The notes: generated by a model not told the origin, from the sequence alone. Shown: positions 51,831 through 61,264, counted from the first letter of the stretch. The stretch: 64,000 bases of DNA from Bradyrhizobium sp. CCBAU 51765 (GCF_015291725.1 NZ_CP030038.1:5135001-5199000); one strand, 5' to 3'. Numbers and translations are program-made.

Positions 51831-52860
51831 CCGCCTGATTCAGCTCGCTCCTTGAGAGCGGCTTCGGCAACGCCGCGTCCGCTATCATTCTCGCGAAGTC
51901 GCTCGGGTCCACGGAATCCGGATCAATCACAATATGATCGGCCCGGTATTTTCGCCGGATCTGAGACGATTTGAAGTGATACGAGAGGCTTCGAAAAGCG
52001 AAAGGACCTATGAACTCATGAAGCATGCGCTTCCACCTCGGAATATTCTGTCTATCCCAGGCGGCCCAGCTTCCGGTCGCGAAGCTCGTCCACGTCGCAT
52101 CGTAGTCTGACTGTTGCACGCTCAAGTCGGAAACGCTGCGGACCTTTCTTGAGAATACCACCAGCACCGTCTGCTCTTCAAAGGGGATCTGGTTCCTGCG
52201 GTTGAGGGCCACTGGCGGCTTAATCAGATGCCACCTCTTCGGGCGGGACTGCCTGACCAGAAAGACACCGGTATGTTCGAACCCATTTCGTTTACTGAAG
52301 AGACTGTAGAAGAATTCCGGCGAGTACTGGTAAAGGCCGTGCGCGGGAAAGCCGTTTGCATTCGTCGCTATGAGAACGTGTCCGCCCGGCCTGACCAGGT
52401 TCACTATGTTGTCGACCACCTGTGCGACATCAAAGACGTGCTCGATCGACCCGAAGTCGAGGAACGTATCGAACTTCCCGTTCATATCGCTCGGTATCGG
52501 AAGATTGAAATCATGTACAAGCGACGCACCCTCGAAAGCTGAGGCGTCAACCGAGACGATGTTCTCGGCACCAAGCTTGCGCAGGAGGGGCTCGCAGTAG
52601 AGCCCCACTGCAATCGACTGATCATACGCGAGGCTCGAATTCTTCCGAACCGCGTGAAATTCCTGTTTCCAGAAATGGATCTCATGTCTTCCGAGAGTGA
52701 CCGTGTTCCGAAAATCGAATCTATAGACTCGGTTTGCGAAGCTGAGCGCACGGAGGCCCGTCATATCGATGCCCACAACTCTCTCCCTCTGGACGCTGGA
52801 CCACGACGTGGCCCCTTCTGCGAGGTCACGTAGTTCTCGCGGCCCACTGACAATTCTCAC
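51808..52860 (-). CDS. SAM-dependent methyltransferase domain protein
   Basis: 350 residues. Motif-I glycine text is divergent, but NIVSVDASAFEGASLVHDFN, KFDTFLDFGSIEHVFDV and LVRPGGHVLIATNANGF follow the order of class I methyltransferases. A C-terminal region of about 120 residues (SSQIRRKYRADHIVIDPDSV) is unassigned. The start lies 27 bases after the neighbouring glycosyltransferase gene. It is one of three methyltransferases in a row, suggesting a multiply methylated glycan or a methyl-capped chain end. Confidence 0.72.
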   Translation of the reverse strand: MRIVSGPRELRDLAEGATSWSSVQRERVVGIDMTGLRALSFANRVYRFDFRNTVTLGRHEIHFWKQEFHAVRKNSSLAYDQSIAVGLYCEPLLRKLGAENIVSVDASAFEGASLVHDFNLPIPSDMNGKFDTFLDFGSIEHVFDVAQVVDNIVNLVRPGGHVLIATNANGFPAHGLYQYSPEFFYSLFSKRNGFEHTGVFLVRQSRPKRWHLIKPPVALNRRNQIPFEEQTVLVVFSRKVRSVSDLSVQQSDYDATWTSFATGSWAAWDRQNIPRWKRMLHEFIGPFAFRSLSYHFKSSQIRRKYRADHIVIDPDSVDPSDFARMIADAALPKPLSRSELNQADGATQLH

Positions 52861-52887
52861 ACTCCAACTCTGCGCACTGGGTCGACG

Positions 52888-53937
52888 TCATCGTGCCGGA
52901 CTCCAGGCCTTGATAAAACCCGACCGAGCATAGTAGACGCGTCTGCGTGCGCCTCGAACCATTCGCAGACCTTCACGCGCGAGCGAGGATGAAATCGAAG
53001 ACGGCACGGCGACCGGACCCTGAGGCTCGAGCCATTCACGGATTTGCGGATGCCCAGGTATGAGGGTCTCGAGAAGCCTGTTCCAGAGCTTCGGCTCCAT
53101 GGAATCGTGAAAGTGAAGTACACTCACTCCCGTCATCTTTGCCCCGTCATAGTTCCTCGGCAGATAGCTACACAGGGGAAAGTTGCTTGCATCCGGCAGT
53201 GCTTGCCAAGCCAGCCCAAGCCGGATCACCGTCAAGCCCAGAACGACCTGATCCATGAAGTGTACTTGCGAGTGTGTTCTGGCCACTTGACGATCAAGAA
53301 ACGTCTTGAAATCGGCAAGAAATTCTCGGCCGAACCGCGTGGTGCGCCGGTACACGTAGAGGCCGGCATTCCAGTAGAACCTAATCCGGTGTCCATCGCC
53401 CGTCTGAAGCCACGGAAGGTCGTCAGCAACTCTTCCGATGAGTGCAGCGGACCGCTCCCAGAACGGATCATTTAGATCGGTTACCCCCCTCGACCCGATT
53501 ACCCCGGCATCCGGAGCACTCGCGAGGAAATCTACCCCAGGCGGCAGTTCAAGACCGTTGGGCTCACGCAAGAATAGGATATCACTGTCGATCCACGCAA
53601 TCGCCTCTGTCGTGACCAAGTTCTCGACAGCAGCAATCGCCTCCGCCTTATTCATATAGTGGTGCCAGACATAAGGATTGTCGGGAAAGACGCGTAGATG
53701 CTTGATCCCAAGCTCCTTCATTCGGCGATGCGTCTCTCGCGCGAGAGCCGGAGTAGACCGAGGCGTGATGGCAATGACTTCCAGGTTTGCAAAGCGGCCG
53801 CCGAAGCGCCGAAGGCTCTCCACCATGCGCAGCGTAAGTGGCTCCAGCATCCCTGACTCGATGCAGACCACAATCGTCATCGAAGGCTGCTTGCCGCCAG
53901 CACTGTCCTGCACGGCACCGCTCAGGCAATCGGTCAA
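52888..53937 (-). CDS. Putative glycosyltransferase (GT-A fold with DSD motif)
   Basis: 349 residues. TIVVCIESGMLEPLTLRMVE at the start and the metal-binding WIDSDILFLREPN in the middle suggest a nucleotide-sugar-dependent GT-A enzyme; FYWNAGLYVYRRT and VHFMDQVVLGL further on resemble GT8-like proteins, which have NxGxxV/M and D-Q motifs. The ATG overlaps the upstream gene stop as ATGA (53934-53937). Family assignment is tentative. Confidence 0.65.
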   Translation of the reverse strand: MTDCLSGAVQDSAGGKQPSMTIVVCIESGMLEPLTLRMVESLRRFGGRFANLEVIAITPRSTPALARETHRRMKELGIKHLRVFPDNPYVWHHYMNKAEAIAAVENLVTTEAIAWIDSDILFLREPNGLELPPGVDFLASAPDAGVIGSRGVTDLNDPFWERSAALIGRVADDLPWLQTGDGHRIRFYWNAGLYVYRRTTRFGREFLADFKTFLDRQVARTHSQVHFMDQVVLGLTVIRLGLAWQALPDASNFPLCSYLPRNYDGAKMTGVSVLHFHDSMEPKLWNRLLETLIPGHPQIREWLEPQGPVAVPSSISSSLAREGLRMVRGARRRVYYARSGFIKAWSPAR

Positions 53938-54728
53938 ATGGCATCCTCGCTTGCTTGTGCAAATCCGAGCTCCCTCGCCTTCGCTTCAGGACACTCGAAC
54001 TTGGGGTTCAGCGTGGGCGCGCTCAGCATGGCCCTGTATCTCAGCCGGAAGCGGCGAAGCAGCAGCGGCAGGGGATTCCGGCTCAACTGAACGATCACCG
54101 TCGGCCAGGGGAGGTGTGCCCTCCACTTCCGGATCATGAAACGGTAGGCAGCCAGGTAGGAGGGATCGAGACGAAGAGTTGCCTTGCTATTGTGGATAAT
54201 CGGCAGGTCGATCACATAGGATTTCATGCCGGCCCGCTTTGCCTCGAGCACGATGTCCGTTCCGTACAGGTGGAAGGACGGCAGGCTTGGATCGAACAGG
54301 GTGCCCGCGGCCCGGCGCACGATCAAAACGACTTCGTCGAGGCTCGCAGCAAGACGGGGTCGGTCAAATCGGCCGCCGCATACGGTGCCCAGACCGGAAT
54401 CCCACAAATGGCCGACGAATTCTCCGTCGGGAGTCATGCCGCAAATGCCGGCGACAGCCCAGGACGGATCAATCGAATTCAATCTCTCGCAAGCTGCTCG
54501 CAGTGCCATGAACCAGCCCTCGGGAAAATAGACGTCCTGATGAGCGAACACGACGACATCCGACCTGGCCGCGGCGATTGCCTGGGAGTATGCCGCTGAT
54601 GCAGCCGCGGCCCCCCAGATGACGGAAACCCCAATACGGTTGTCCGCAAGTTCCGGAGATCGCTTCAGATTTCGAGCAAGTGTCGCTTGCTCGTTGGCAA
54701 CGCAATAAACCTCTATCGAGCAGGTCAT
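53934..54728 (-). CDS. Putative glycosyltransferase (GT2-like, short)
   Basis: 264 residues. SYSQAIAAARSDVVVFAHQD with VYFPEGWF is the donor/metal region of a GT2-like enzyme (HQD in place of DxD), and FHLYGTDIVLEAKRAGMKSY with IIHNSKAT the acceptor region, as in proteins annotated as glycosyltransferase in O-antigen and EPS loci. No membrane helix. First gene of the minus-strand run; the AT-rich divergent promoter lies before it. Confidence 0.7.
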   Translation of the reverse strand: MTCSIEVYCVANEQATLARNLKRSPELADNRIGVSVIWGAAAASAAYSQAIAAARSDVVVFAHQDVYFPEGWFMALRAACERLNSIDPSWAVAGICGMTPDGEFVGHLWDSGLGTVCGGRFDRPRLAASLDEVVLIVRRAAGTLFDPSLPSFHLYGTDIVLEAKRAGMKSYVIDLPIIHNSKATLRLDPSYLAAYRFMIRKWRAHLPWPTVIVQLSRNPLPLLLRRFRLRYRAMLSAPTLNPKFECPEAKARELGFAQASEDAI

Positions 54729-54744
54729 TTCCCACCTTCGGTCG

Positions 54745-54865
54745 CGCGGCCAACTGAATTAAATATATCGCAGCGCAATTCATTATCAATATAATATTTG
54801 GCAACCGCCATTAAATAATATATCTTTATTCCAGTCCAGTTAATGTTTTCGGATCGAGAGGACAC
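54745..54865. promoter_or_regulatory. Divergent AT-rich promoter island between glycosyltransferase and polymerase genes
   Basis: About 100 AT-rich bases (GAATTAAATATATCG, ATTATCAATATAATATTTGG, CATTAAATAATATATC) between two outward-facing genes. It is likely the shared control region of the left glycosyltransferase run and of the polymerase gene. GATCGAGAGGACAC before the ATG at 54866 gives a ribosome site. Confidence 0.45.
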
Positions 54866-56236
54866 ATGTCATCCTACGGCCTCAGTGGGTCCGGCCTAAC
54901 GGAGAGTGGACCGCCACCCCAGGCCGTTACGCTCGAAGGGAGTACCGCGACAGGTTCAAACGGATGGGCGGCATGGTTGATATTGCTCGGGTGCGCCATG
55001 CCCTCCTACATGACGATTTACGTGGGGGGCGCCAAGTTCATTCCCGCGCGGATTGTAATCTTCTTGCTGCTCGTTCCTGCCCTGACCGAACTGTTTCAAA
55101 GAAGGCGATGGCTGTGCGCGTCGGATTTTTTCGTATGCGCGGCGTCGGCTTGGATGCTGGCGGCGGTACTGGAAACGGATCAAGGGTGGTCTTCCGCGGC
55201 CGCTCTCGTACTTGAGTTCTCCGGCGGCTACCTCGTAGCTCGCGCCTACTTTTTTGGGCGCTGGGGATTGGAGGCTTTTGTCCGAGTCCTCAAGCCCGTT
55301 ACCGCAGGGATCGTTGCTGTTGCGGTCCTGGAGCATCTTACCCAGCACAACGTCGTCGCAGCCCTTATGGGCTTGCAGAGCACGGGGTATGAATATCGTT
55401 ATGGCTTGCTGCGGGCGACCTCAACATTTCCTCACGCGATCCTATTCGGCTCGTTCTGCGCCGTTGCCGGCGCTGTTTTTCTGTACTCGGAACGCAGCTT
55501 TCTTGGTCGAACCTTGTATTGCGGGTTGTGCCTTTTTGGATGTGTACTAGCAATGTCTTCGGCCCCGCTGATGGCATTCGGGATTGTGCTATCCGTCTAT
55601 TGTTATGATCGGCTGCTGCTAGGGTGCCGCTGGAGGTGGCACGCCTTGGTGGCTAGCCTTTTCACGCTCCTCGGCGTCGTATTTCTGGTCGCCAACAAAC
55701 CAATCTCTTGGATCGTCGCAAATCTCACGCTCGACCCAGCTACCGGATATTTCCGCGTCGCGACTTGGGAGAGCGCCGGCTACTACATCGATCTCTCTCC
55801 CTATGTGGGGTACGGATTTGGCTCGTACGCCTCCCCCGACGATTTCTTTGGCAACGCCTCAGTCGACAGCGTTTGGCTGACCTTGGCGCTCCGCTTTGGT
55901 ATTCCATTAGTCGTATTAATTCTTCTGGCGAATATTGCGGCATTCCTTCCGACCAAGCGGACCGCCAGCATTCCGCACTACCAAGATGCTTACATGAGCA
56001 ACATGCGTACGGCATTCACATTGGGCCTCGCAATGTTCATGTTCGTGGGATTGACAGTTCATTATTGGAACAACAGCTGGATACTCTGGGGAATATGGAT
56101 TGGCATCCGCGCATCGCTGAAGGAGGAATCCGTCGCGGTAGTCGAGAACCCCGCACTCTATCGCCAGGGGATAGCAAGCATCGATCGTGACCCCACCGTC
56201 GGGCAGGCAGCTCGGGGATTCTATGCGTCCAGGTAA
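54866..56236 (+). CDS. Wzy-like polysaccharide polymerase (O-antigen ligase family)
   Basis: 456 residues with about ten membrane segments after a soluble start of 35 residues. A large loop with GYFRVATWESAGYYIDLSPY then VGYGFGSY and SVDSVWLTLALRFGIP corresponds to the periplasmic loop of Wzy/WaaL proteins, where conserved R and GxGxG-like residues act. It would link lipid-carried repeat units on the periplasmic side. It sits with the Wzx-like flippase of the same locus. A mildly conserved family, so by-sequence assignment rests on topology and context. Confidence 0.75.
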   Translation: MSSYGLSGSGLTESGPPPQAVTLEGSTATGSNGWAAWLILLGCAMPSYMTIYVGGAKFIPARIVIFLLLVPALTELFQRRRWLCASDFFVCAASAWMLAAVLETDQGWSSAAALVLEFSGGYLVARAYFFGRWGLEAFVRVLKPVTAGIVAVAVLEHLTQHNVVAALMGLQSTGYEYRYGLLRATSTFPHAILFGSFCAVAGAVFLYSERSFLGRTLYCGLCLFGCVLAMSSAPLMAFGIVLSVYCYDRLLLGCRWRWHALVASLFTLLGVVFLVANKPISWIVANLTLDPATGYFRVATWESAGYYIDLSPYVGYGFGSYASPDDFFGNASVDSVWLTLALRFGIPLVVLILLANIAAFLPTKRTASIPHYQDAYMSNMRTAFTLGLAMFMFVGLTVHYWNNSWILWGIWIGIRASLKEESVAVVENPALYRQGIASIDRDPTVGQAARGFYASR

Positions 56237-56269
56237 CGAACCACGCCGGGCAAGGCTCCCGCTTCCAAC

Positions 56270-57346
56270 ATGATAGCCCGCTATATTGAACCTCTCTTCG
56301 CGTTCATGCTGCCTTGGTCGATAGCCGCCAGTCAGGCGCAAAGCGTCCCGTACGGAGACATGCGGCCGCCAGAGCGCGCCGCAACCGACAAATCAGCCTT
56401 CGATGATGGCTCATCCTCCGCGCCCAGTTGTATAATTCAGCATCCGTCCCTCCTGACGAAGTACAGAGTCCGTCCGGAGTGGAAGGTCGCGGGTGTGGAC
56501 TATTGCGTTGGCTATACGAATACTCCCATCAAAGATCCGGCAACGATCTCGATGGAAGGCGTTTCGCTCGACGTGGCTCAGAAGAGCATCACAGTGACAG
56601 GCGACAATGTTACGCTCGAGGGCTATGATTTCGGCGGCTGGTCCATTGTGACGACGGCAGCAAACACCAATCTAATCAACTCGAAATTCGATGGTCTGAA
56701 TCCGGGCGGCCCGCAGAATAGTGTCATCAGCGGTGCGCCGTCCTCCTCCGATCTACGCATCGTCAATTGCATCATTGACGGCCTGAGCGGAGGCGGACGT
56801 GCCGAATTTCTGATCGAAATGGAAGGGCCCGGCCTCACGATCGAATATTCCTGGCTGAAGAATTCCAATTCCGACCTGATCGGCCGCCATGGCCGAGACG
56901 GCGGCAACATCGTCATTCGATATAGCGTACTGGAACAGGCCGGAATGCGCGGCCCAGGGACACACGGCGACTATCTGCAGGTCTACGGGCCAACCGTGGA
57001 AGCAACCCGCATTCTTTACAACACAGCGATCCAGAATGGCGGCAGTACTCAGGGGTTCATTGCGGATAACACGAAGCTGGGCGAGTTTGGCTACAATATC
57101 CTGATCGGCAGCGTCACCTACTGGATGTCCGTATCCGGTCCGGGGACCGACGCCGCCAATCTGTCCGGGACATTCTCCACGCACAACAACTATTTTGATG
57201 CGACACGAGCGTTCGGCTTTAATTATCCGGCAGTCGGGCCGAACGACCGCTACGCGAAGACCGTTTTCAAAAACAATGTAAACATGGTAACGGGGCGGGT
57301 CGTCCAAGATTCTACCAGCCCGAAGCCGAAACCGTCACGTCCGTGA
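56270..57346 (+). CDS. Sec-exported parallel beta-helix protein, paralogue of the type I substrate N-terminus
   Basis: 358 residues with a signal peptide (LFAFMLPWSIAASQAQS, cut after AQA). From about residue 60 the text follows the 927-residue type I substrate almost residue for residue (VTGDNVTLEGYDFGGW, IEMEGPGLTIEYSWLKNSNS, GTHGDYLQVYGPTVEATRIL, YWMSVSGPGTDAANLSG), without Ig-like repeats or RTX tail. Acidic residues within this right-handed beta-helix could act as in polysaccharide lyases or hydrolases; none was proven. It is co-directional with wzy (34-base gap), so it probably trims or binds the polymer in the periplasm. Confidence 0.82.
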   Translation: MIARYIEPLFAFMLPWSIAASQAQSVPYGDMRPPERAATDKSAFDDGSSSAPSCIIQHPSLLTKYRVRPEWKVAGVDYCVGYTNTPIKDPATISMEGVSLDVAQKSITVTGDNVTLEGYDFGGWSIVTTAANTNLINSKFDGLNPGGPQNSVISGAPSSSDLRIVNCIIDGLSGGGRAEFLIEMEGPGLTIEYSWLKNSNSDLIGRHGRDGGNIVIRYSVLEQAGMRGPGTHGDYLQVYGPTVEATRILYNTAIQNGGSTQGFIADNTKLGEFGYNILIGSVTYWMSVSGPGTDAANLSGTFSTHNNYFDATRAFGFNYPAVGPNDRYAKTVFKNNVNMVTGRVVQDSTSPKPKPSRP

Positions 57347-57371
57347 CTTCGCGTATCATCCGATCTGGCCG

Positions 57372-58490
57372 CTACGCTTTCGAGGTGAGCTTCCTCTTGA
57401 GGCGGCGGAGCCCGCCAATGATTGGTGCAGGAATAAGCAGCCAGCAGGCCAGGCGCATGACGGTGAACGAGTCCTGAGCCTGCAAGGCCACTAGGTGACG
57501 CCCCCATTGCCTCAACACTGGAAGTAGTTCGCGAAGACGAGCGCCCCTTTTGCGATACGAGACGATGATCCCGATGGCCTCACGGGCCAGGAAATATCTG
57601 GCTCGCAATTGCAGCTGATGGCGCCTTCGTTCATTCCCGATTCTGTGCTCGGCGGTGACCGTTATGAGATCAACCAGCTTCCTGAGATCCTCAAGGTGGC
57701 TCTCGAGCACTAGACGAGATGTCTGCGTGGCGTCGTGAAGGGAATAGGAGCCGCAACATTCATTGACAAAGCCTGCCTTGCCTTCCAGCAGCAATGGGAG
57801 ATGCCGTGCAAGATCACTCGCGAACGGCCATCCTGCCGGGAATCCTCCCCAAGCCCGGAGTCTCTCGGTACGAAGTATCGTGGTGCAGCCCTGCACCAAG
57901 ATGCGCCGTTTCAGATATTCATCGAGGACATCGACGCCGTCCCAGATTCCAGTTGTCAGAATTCGACTAGCCCGTGGTGGCAGGTTGCGTCCCGACGCGA
58001 CGACCCGGGCCTCACCCAACGCCATCACGATCGGTACTTCAGGCTCACTTCGGATCAACGAAATGCATCGCTCCAACAGCCAGGGCGCAATTCTGTCGTC
58101 GTCTGGAACAAATACGATATAGTCACCCCTCGCCTGTGCCACGCAAGCATTCCAGTTTGCGGTCGCCCCTATGTTCTTCGGCTGGCGCACGACGCGCAGT
58201 CTTTCGTCATTGAATTGGCTCAGGACCAGGGCGGTTTCATCGGTCGATGCGTTGTCCGACACCAGCACTTCGAAATGTGGATACGATTGACTTAGCACCA
58301 GGCGAATACAGTCCAGCAACCACGTAGCTCGATTGAATGTGGGAATGGCAATGGTCACTAGCGGGCCGGTCCAGCGCGAGGCGGGATCCGGTCCCGCCAT
58401 GGCGTCTTCCGACAGCTGCAGACTGACGGGACGGGCTGACTTCTCGATCTCGCCTGAAGCTCGCATGGCAAACTCGAAAACCTGTGGCAT
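57372..58490 (-). CDS. Glycosyltransferase family 2
   Basis: 372 residues. VTIAIPTFNRATWLLDCIRL and VSDNASTDETALVLSQF form the GT2 start, GDYIVFVPDDDRIAPW holds the DxD-like metal motif, and a C-terminal basic amphipathic/hydrophobic segment (MRLACWLLIPAPIIGGLRRL) may tether it to the membrane. The start used (58490) leaves a 45-residue leader before the domain; MAGPDPAS at residue 31 is an alternative. Likely adds a sugar to the lipid-linked repeat. Confidence 0.88.
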   Translation of the reverse strand: MPQVFEFAMRASGEIEKSARPVSLQLSEDAMAGPDPASRWTGPLVTIAIPTFNRATWLLDCIRLVLSQSYPHFEVLVSDNASTDETALVLSQFNDERLRVVRQPKNIGATANWNACVAQARGDYIVFVPDDDRIAPWLLERCISLIRSEPEVPIVMALGEARVVASGRNLPPRASRILTTGIWDGVDVLDEYLKRRILVQGCTTILRTERLRAWGGFPAGWPFASDLARHLPLLLEGKAGFVNECCGSYSLHDATQTSRLVLESHLEDLRKLVDLITVTAEHRIGNERRRHQLQLRARYFLAREAIGIIVSYRKRGARLRELLPVLRQWGRHLVALQAQDSFTVMRLACWLLIPAPIIGGLRRLKRKLTSKA

Positions 58491-58518
58491 CCCACTGGTC
58501 GCAATCAGTGTCGAGGCA

Positions 58519-59679
58519 TCAATGTTCCATCGCCCCTATTTTTCCGGCATCCGAAGCGGCATAGGACCGGTCAGCTACCTCCAATCGCGCTCTCTCCTTT
58601 AAACGACCATCAGCCGCGAGTCCGCGCTCTTGCACTGTGTCAGTGACCCTTTCAAGCCACGCTTCACGCCACCAGGAATAGATGCTCCTCGGGCAGAACA
58701 TTTTGCAATTGCTGTATCGAGATCTGCACCAAACGTCCTCCAGGATCACAGCCGGCGTCTTGAGTGATCTCATCTTTCCGGTCTTCTCATCGATGAATCT
58801 CGTTATCTGTGTCTTGACCTTGTAGAGGCCGCCGCAATACGGGACCAGCTCTGCATCAAAGGCCATGCCTCGATTTATGTTTTCAGCGTCGAGGGTCGCG
58901 AGAATTTCCTTGTAATTCTTCACCCGCACCAATTCACCAGGCTGCAGGTTCAAGGTGACGCTGGGAGTCTCATGCCGATGTGGTATTTTTCCCTTCCACC
59001 TCGGAAACGGAATGCCGCCCCGCAACTCCTGGAAAAGATCGTAAGCCAAACGAGACACGTGACCCAGTCGTGCTCTCTTGGCGAGCGCGAGATGCCAGTA
59101 GGCCAGGTATACGAATCCGCGTGCGATCCGCCCAAGGCTGGCGTTCCCCGAGGTGTAATCCTCCACGTATTGCCTGACATCCCACCATCGAGCCAACGTC
59201 GTAAAGCGGGGCAATTCGGTTGCCTGGCAAGAGTATCGGATTTCTGCATCCGCGGCGTTATCGCCGATACGCGTCCCCCGAAAGACGTCTTCCTCTGTAC
59301 ATCGGCCTTTATCCGCGAATTGTCTGACACGTTCGCCCCTATGCGCCGGTGAAATCACCACAGCGCTTGCGCTTTCATTGATAGGCCTGAGCCACGCCTC
59401 CTTCCAGAAAATGAGGCATGCAGCTTGGCAGCCACCATACGCCTCACCGTCGCATCTCAGATCAAGATGGATACCATTCGGAAGCCATCTGCCACCCGTG
59501 TTTGTGACGGTGTCACAAGTCTTGTGGGAGCGCTTGTAGACCTTAAATCGCTTGCCGCAATACTTGAACATTTGCGGCATGAACGGGAGCCCCTCGAAGC
59601 TGCCACTGCTGTCGAGCGTGCTAAGGATCTCCTCCTTGGTCCGCACTTCTACCCAGTCGCCCGCTCGCAGCTTAGTCAT
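58519..59679 (-). CDS. Conserved hypothetical protein with two related Cys-rich modules
   Basis: 386 residues from ATG at 59679, which overlaps the flippase stop as ATGA. The protein contains the same module twice: residues about 3-100 (RAGDWVEVRTKEEILSTLDS, FMPQMFKYCGKRFKVYK, LRCDGEAYGGCQAACLIFWK, EAWLR) and about 245-365 (QPGELVRVKNYKEILATLDA, LVPYCGGLYKVKTQITRFID, VWCRSRYSNCKMFCPRSIYS, WWREAWLER). Each has a conserved C...C-x5-6-C-x3-C set that could bind metal. No signal or membrane helix. I do not recognise the family. Coupling to wzx and the glycosyltransferase gene implies a part in the polymer pathway. Confidence 0.7.
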   Translation of the reverse strand: MTKLRAGDWVEVRTKEEILSTLDSSGSFEGLPFMPQMFKYCGKRFKVYKRSHKTCDTVTNTGGRWLPNGIHLDLRCDGEAYGGCQAACLIFWKEAWLRPINESASAVVISPAHRGERVRQFADKGRCTEEDVFRGTRIGDNAADAEIRYSCQATELPRFTTLARWWDVRQYVEDYTSGNASLGRIARGFVYLAYWHLALAKRARLGHVSRLAYDLFQELRGGIPFPRWKGKIPHRHETPSVTLNLQPGELVRVKNYKEILATLDAENINRGMAFDAELVPYCGGLYKVKTQITRFIDEKTGKMRSLKTPAVILEDVWCRSRYSNCKMFCPRSIYSWWREAWLERVTDTVQERGLAADGRLKERARLEVADRSYAASDAGKIGAMEH

Positions 59680-61199
59680 CTTGCCCTCCAAATGCGGTGG
59701 CCGTCGTCCAATCTCGAACCTAGCCCGCTCGCTTTTTCATGAGTCTTCATGGAAAGTGCGCCTTGCAGTTCCTTGAACAGGCCGAAGTAGACTGTCTTCT
59801 GTCCCATAAGAAACAGCAGCATCCAGAGATAGATTGCGGCGATAACGCAGCCTCCAAGAAGGAGTCTCAAAAGATGCGACTCTAAACCGCCAAGAAAGAC
59901 TTGAAGTCCGAGAGCTACCGCCGCCGCCGCCGCACTTGCGATCAATGGCCGGCCCGCTGCGAAAAGTAGATCTCGCAGAGAAATCACCGTTCCATGCAAA
60001 CACCAGAGAACGTGGGGGATGAGCCACAATATCATCGCGGCAGAATACGCGAACGCGACACCGGTCGGCCCATAGGGCAATCCGATGAGGTAGGCCACAA
60101 TGACCAGCGGAGCGATCACTAGGGCAATCTTCAGACTTCGTACCTGTAGGCCTGCCGAATACAACAGCCACGCAAGGGGATTGATAATGCCGAATACCAA
60201 GATCGTCGGCGTCAACATGCGGAAAATGACCACCGTATCTCTCCACTTCGGCCCGAGTACGACCTCGACGATGTCATCCACGAACACCGCACAGAAGACC
60301 GTAATGGGCAGCGTCATCGACAGGACGATGGTATAGCCCTTCAGGAAGTAGCTCTTCAGTCGAGGCAAATCGTTCTGAATCCGCGACAATCCCGAAAACG
60401 CGACGCCTCCAATCGCTGCGTTGAGCTCTGCCGTCGGCAGGTTGACAAGCCGATATCCTCGTTCGTAAATTCCGAGAGCATCGGCTCCCCAGTACCGGCC
60501 AAGAAGCAACTTCTCGAAGTTGTAGGCGATGTACACCACGAGAGAATTCAGGGTAACTATCCCACCAAAGCTCAACATGCCGCGGACTCCGGCGGTCCGG
60601 CGTGGTGGGCCAGGAATCCACCCCGTGGCCACCCATACGCACACGGTGTAAACAACGGTCGAAATCAGCGTCATTCCCAGGATGGCCCAATATGCCAAGC
60701 CGCCAAAGGCCATGGCGACTCCGGCAGCAAAGCTCACCATCTGTGAGAGCACTTCAATGATCGTCAACGTTGTGTACCGCAGTTGACGCTGAAGCAGCGC
60801 TGAGTGCTGCACCGCTACTGCGCTCAGGAAAAATCCCAAGCCTGCTACGACGGTCAGCCAGAACAGTCGAGGCTCATGGTAGAACGCCACGAGAGCAGGC
60901 GCGGTTGCCGCGCAAAGGAGCGCAAGCATCATTCCGATCGCTAGATTGACCCAGAACAATGTCGACATCTGCTCGTTGGTGACGGTCTCTTGCTGGACTG
61001 TGGCCGACGACAATCCTGCCGCTGCGAAGAGTTGAAAAACTCCGCTGACGGCGGTTGTCATCGCAACCAATCCGAAATCCTGCGGGTCCAGTAGACGCGC
61101 GAGGGCGGCCATGACACTAAGCCGAAGAGCGAAATTCGCCGCCTGGCCGCCAAGCCGCACCACGCCGCCGCGAATTATCATCCCCTTGAGATTGTCCAT
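59676..61199 (-). CDS. Wzx-like polysaccharide flippase (MOP superfamily)
   Basis: 507 residues with 12-14 membrane segments. The start MDNLKGMIIRGGVVRLGGQA and LDPQDFGLVAMTTAVSGVFQ with LSSATVQQETVTNEQMSTLF are typical of the WzxC/lipopolysaccharide-exporter group; GRYWGADALGIYERGYRL is the conserved middle loop. It would move lipid-linked repeat units to the periplasmic face for the Wzy-like polymerase. A cytosolic tail of about 25 residues (SMKTHEKASGLGSRL) follows the last helix. Confidence 0.92.
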   Translation of the reverse strand: MDNLKGMIIRGGVVRLGGQAANFALRLSVMAALARLLDPQDFGLVAMTTAVSGVFQLFAAAGLSSATVQQETVTNEQMSTLFWVNLAIGMMLALLCAATAPALVAFYHEPRLFWLTVVAGLGFFLSAVAVQHSALLQRQLRYTTLTIIEVLSQMVSFAAGVAMAFGGLAYWAILGMTLISTVVYTVCVWVATGWIPGPPRRTAGVRGMLSFGGIVTLNSLVVYIAYNFEKLLLGRYWGADALGIYERGYRLVNLPTAELNAAIGGVAFSGLSRIQNDLPRLKSYFLKGYTIVLSMTLPITVFCAVFVDDIVEVVLGPKWRDTVVIFRMLTPTILVFGIINPLAWLLYSAGLQVRSLKIALVIAPLVIVAYLIGLPYGPTGVAFAYSAAMILWLIPHVLWCLHGTVISLRDLLFAAGRPLIASAAAAAVALGLQVFLGGLESHLLRLLLGGCVIAAIYLWMLLFLMGQKTVYFGLFKELQGALSMKTHEKASGLGSRLDDGHRIWRAR

Positions 61200-61264
61200 T
61201 CCAATCCCCGTAGAAGAGAATTCGGCATCGGCTCACCTTTGGGCACGCTTCCTCCAACGGCTTG

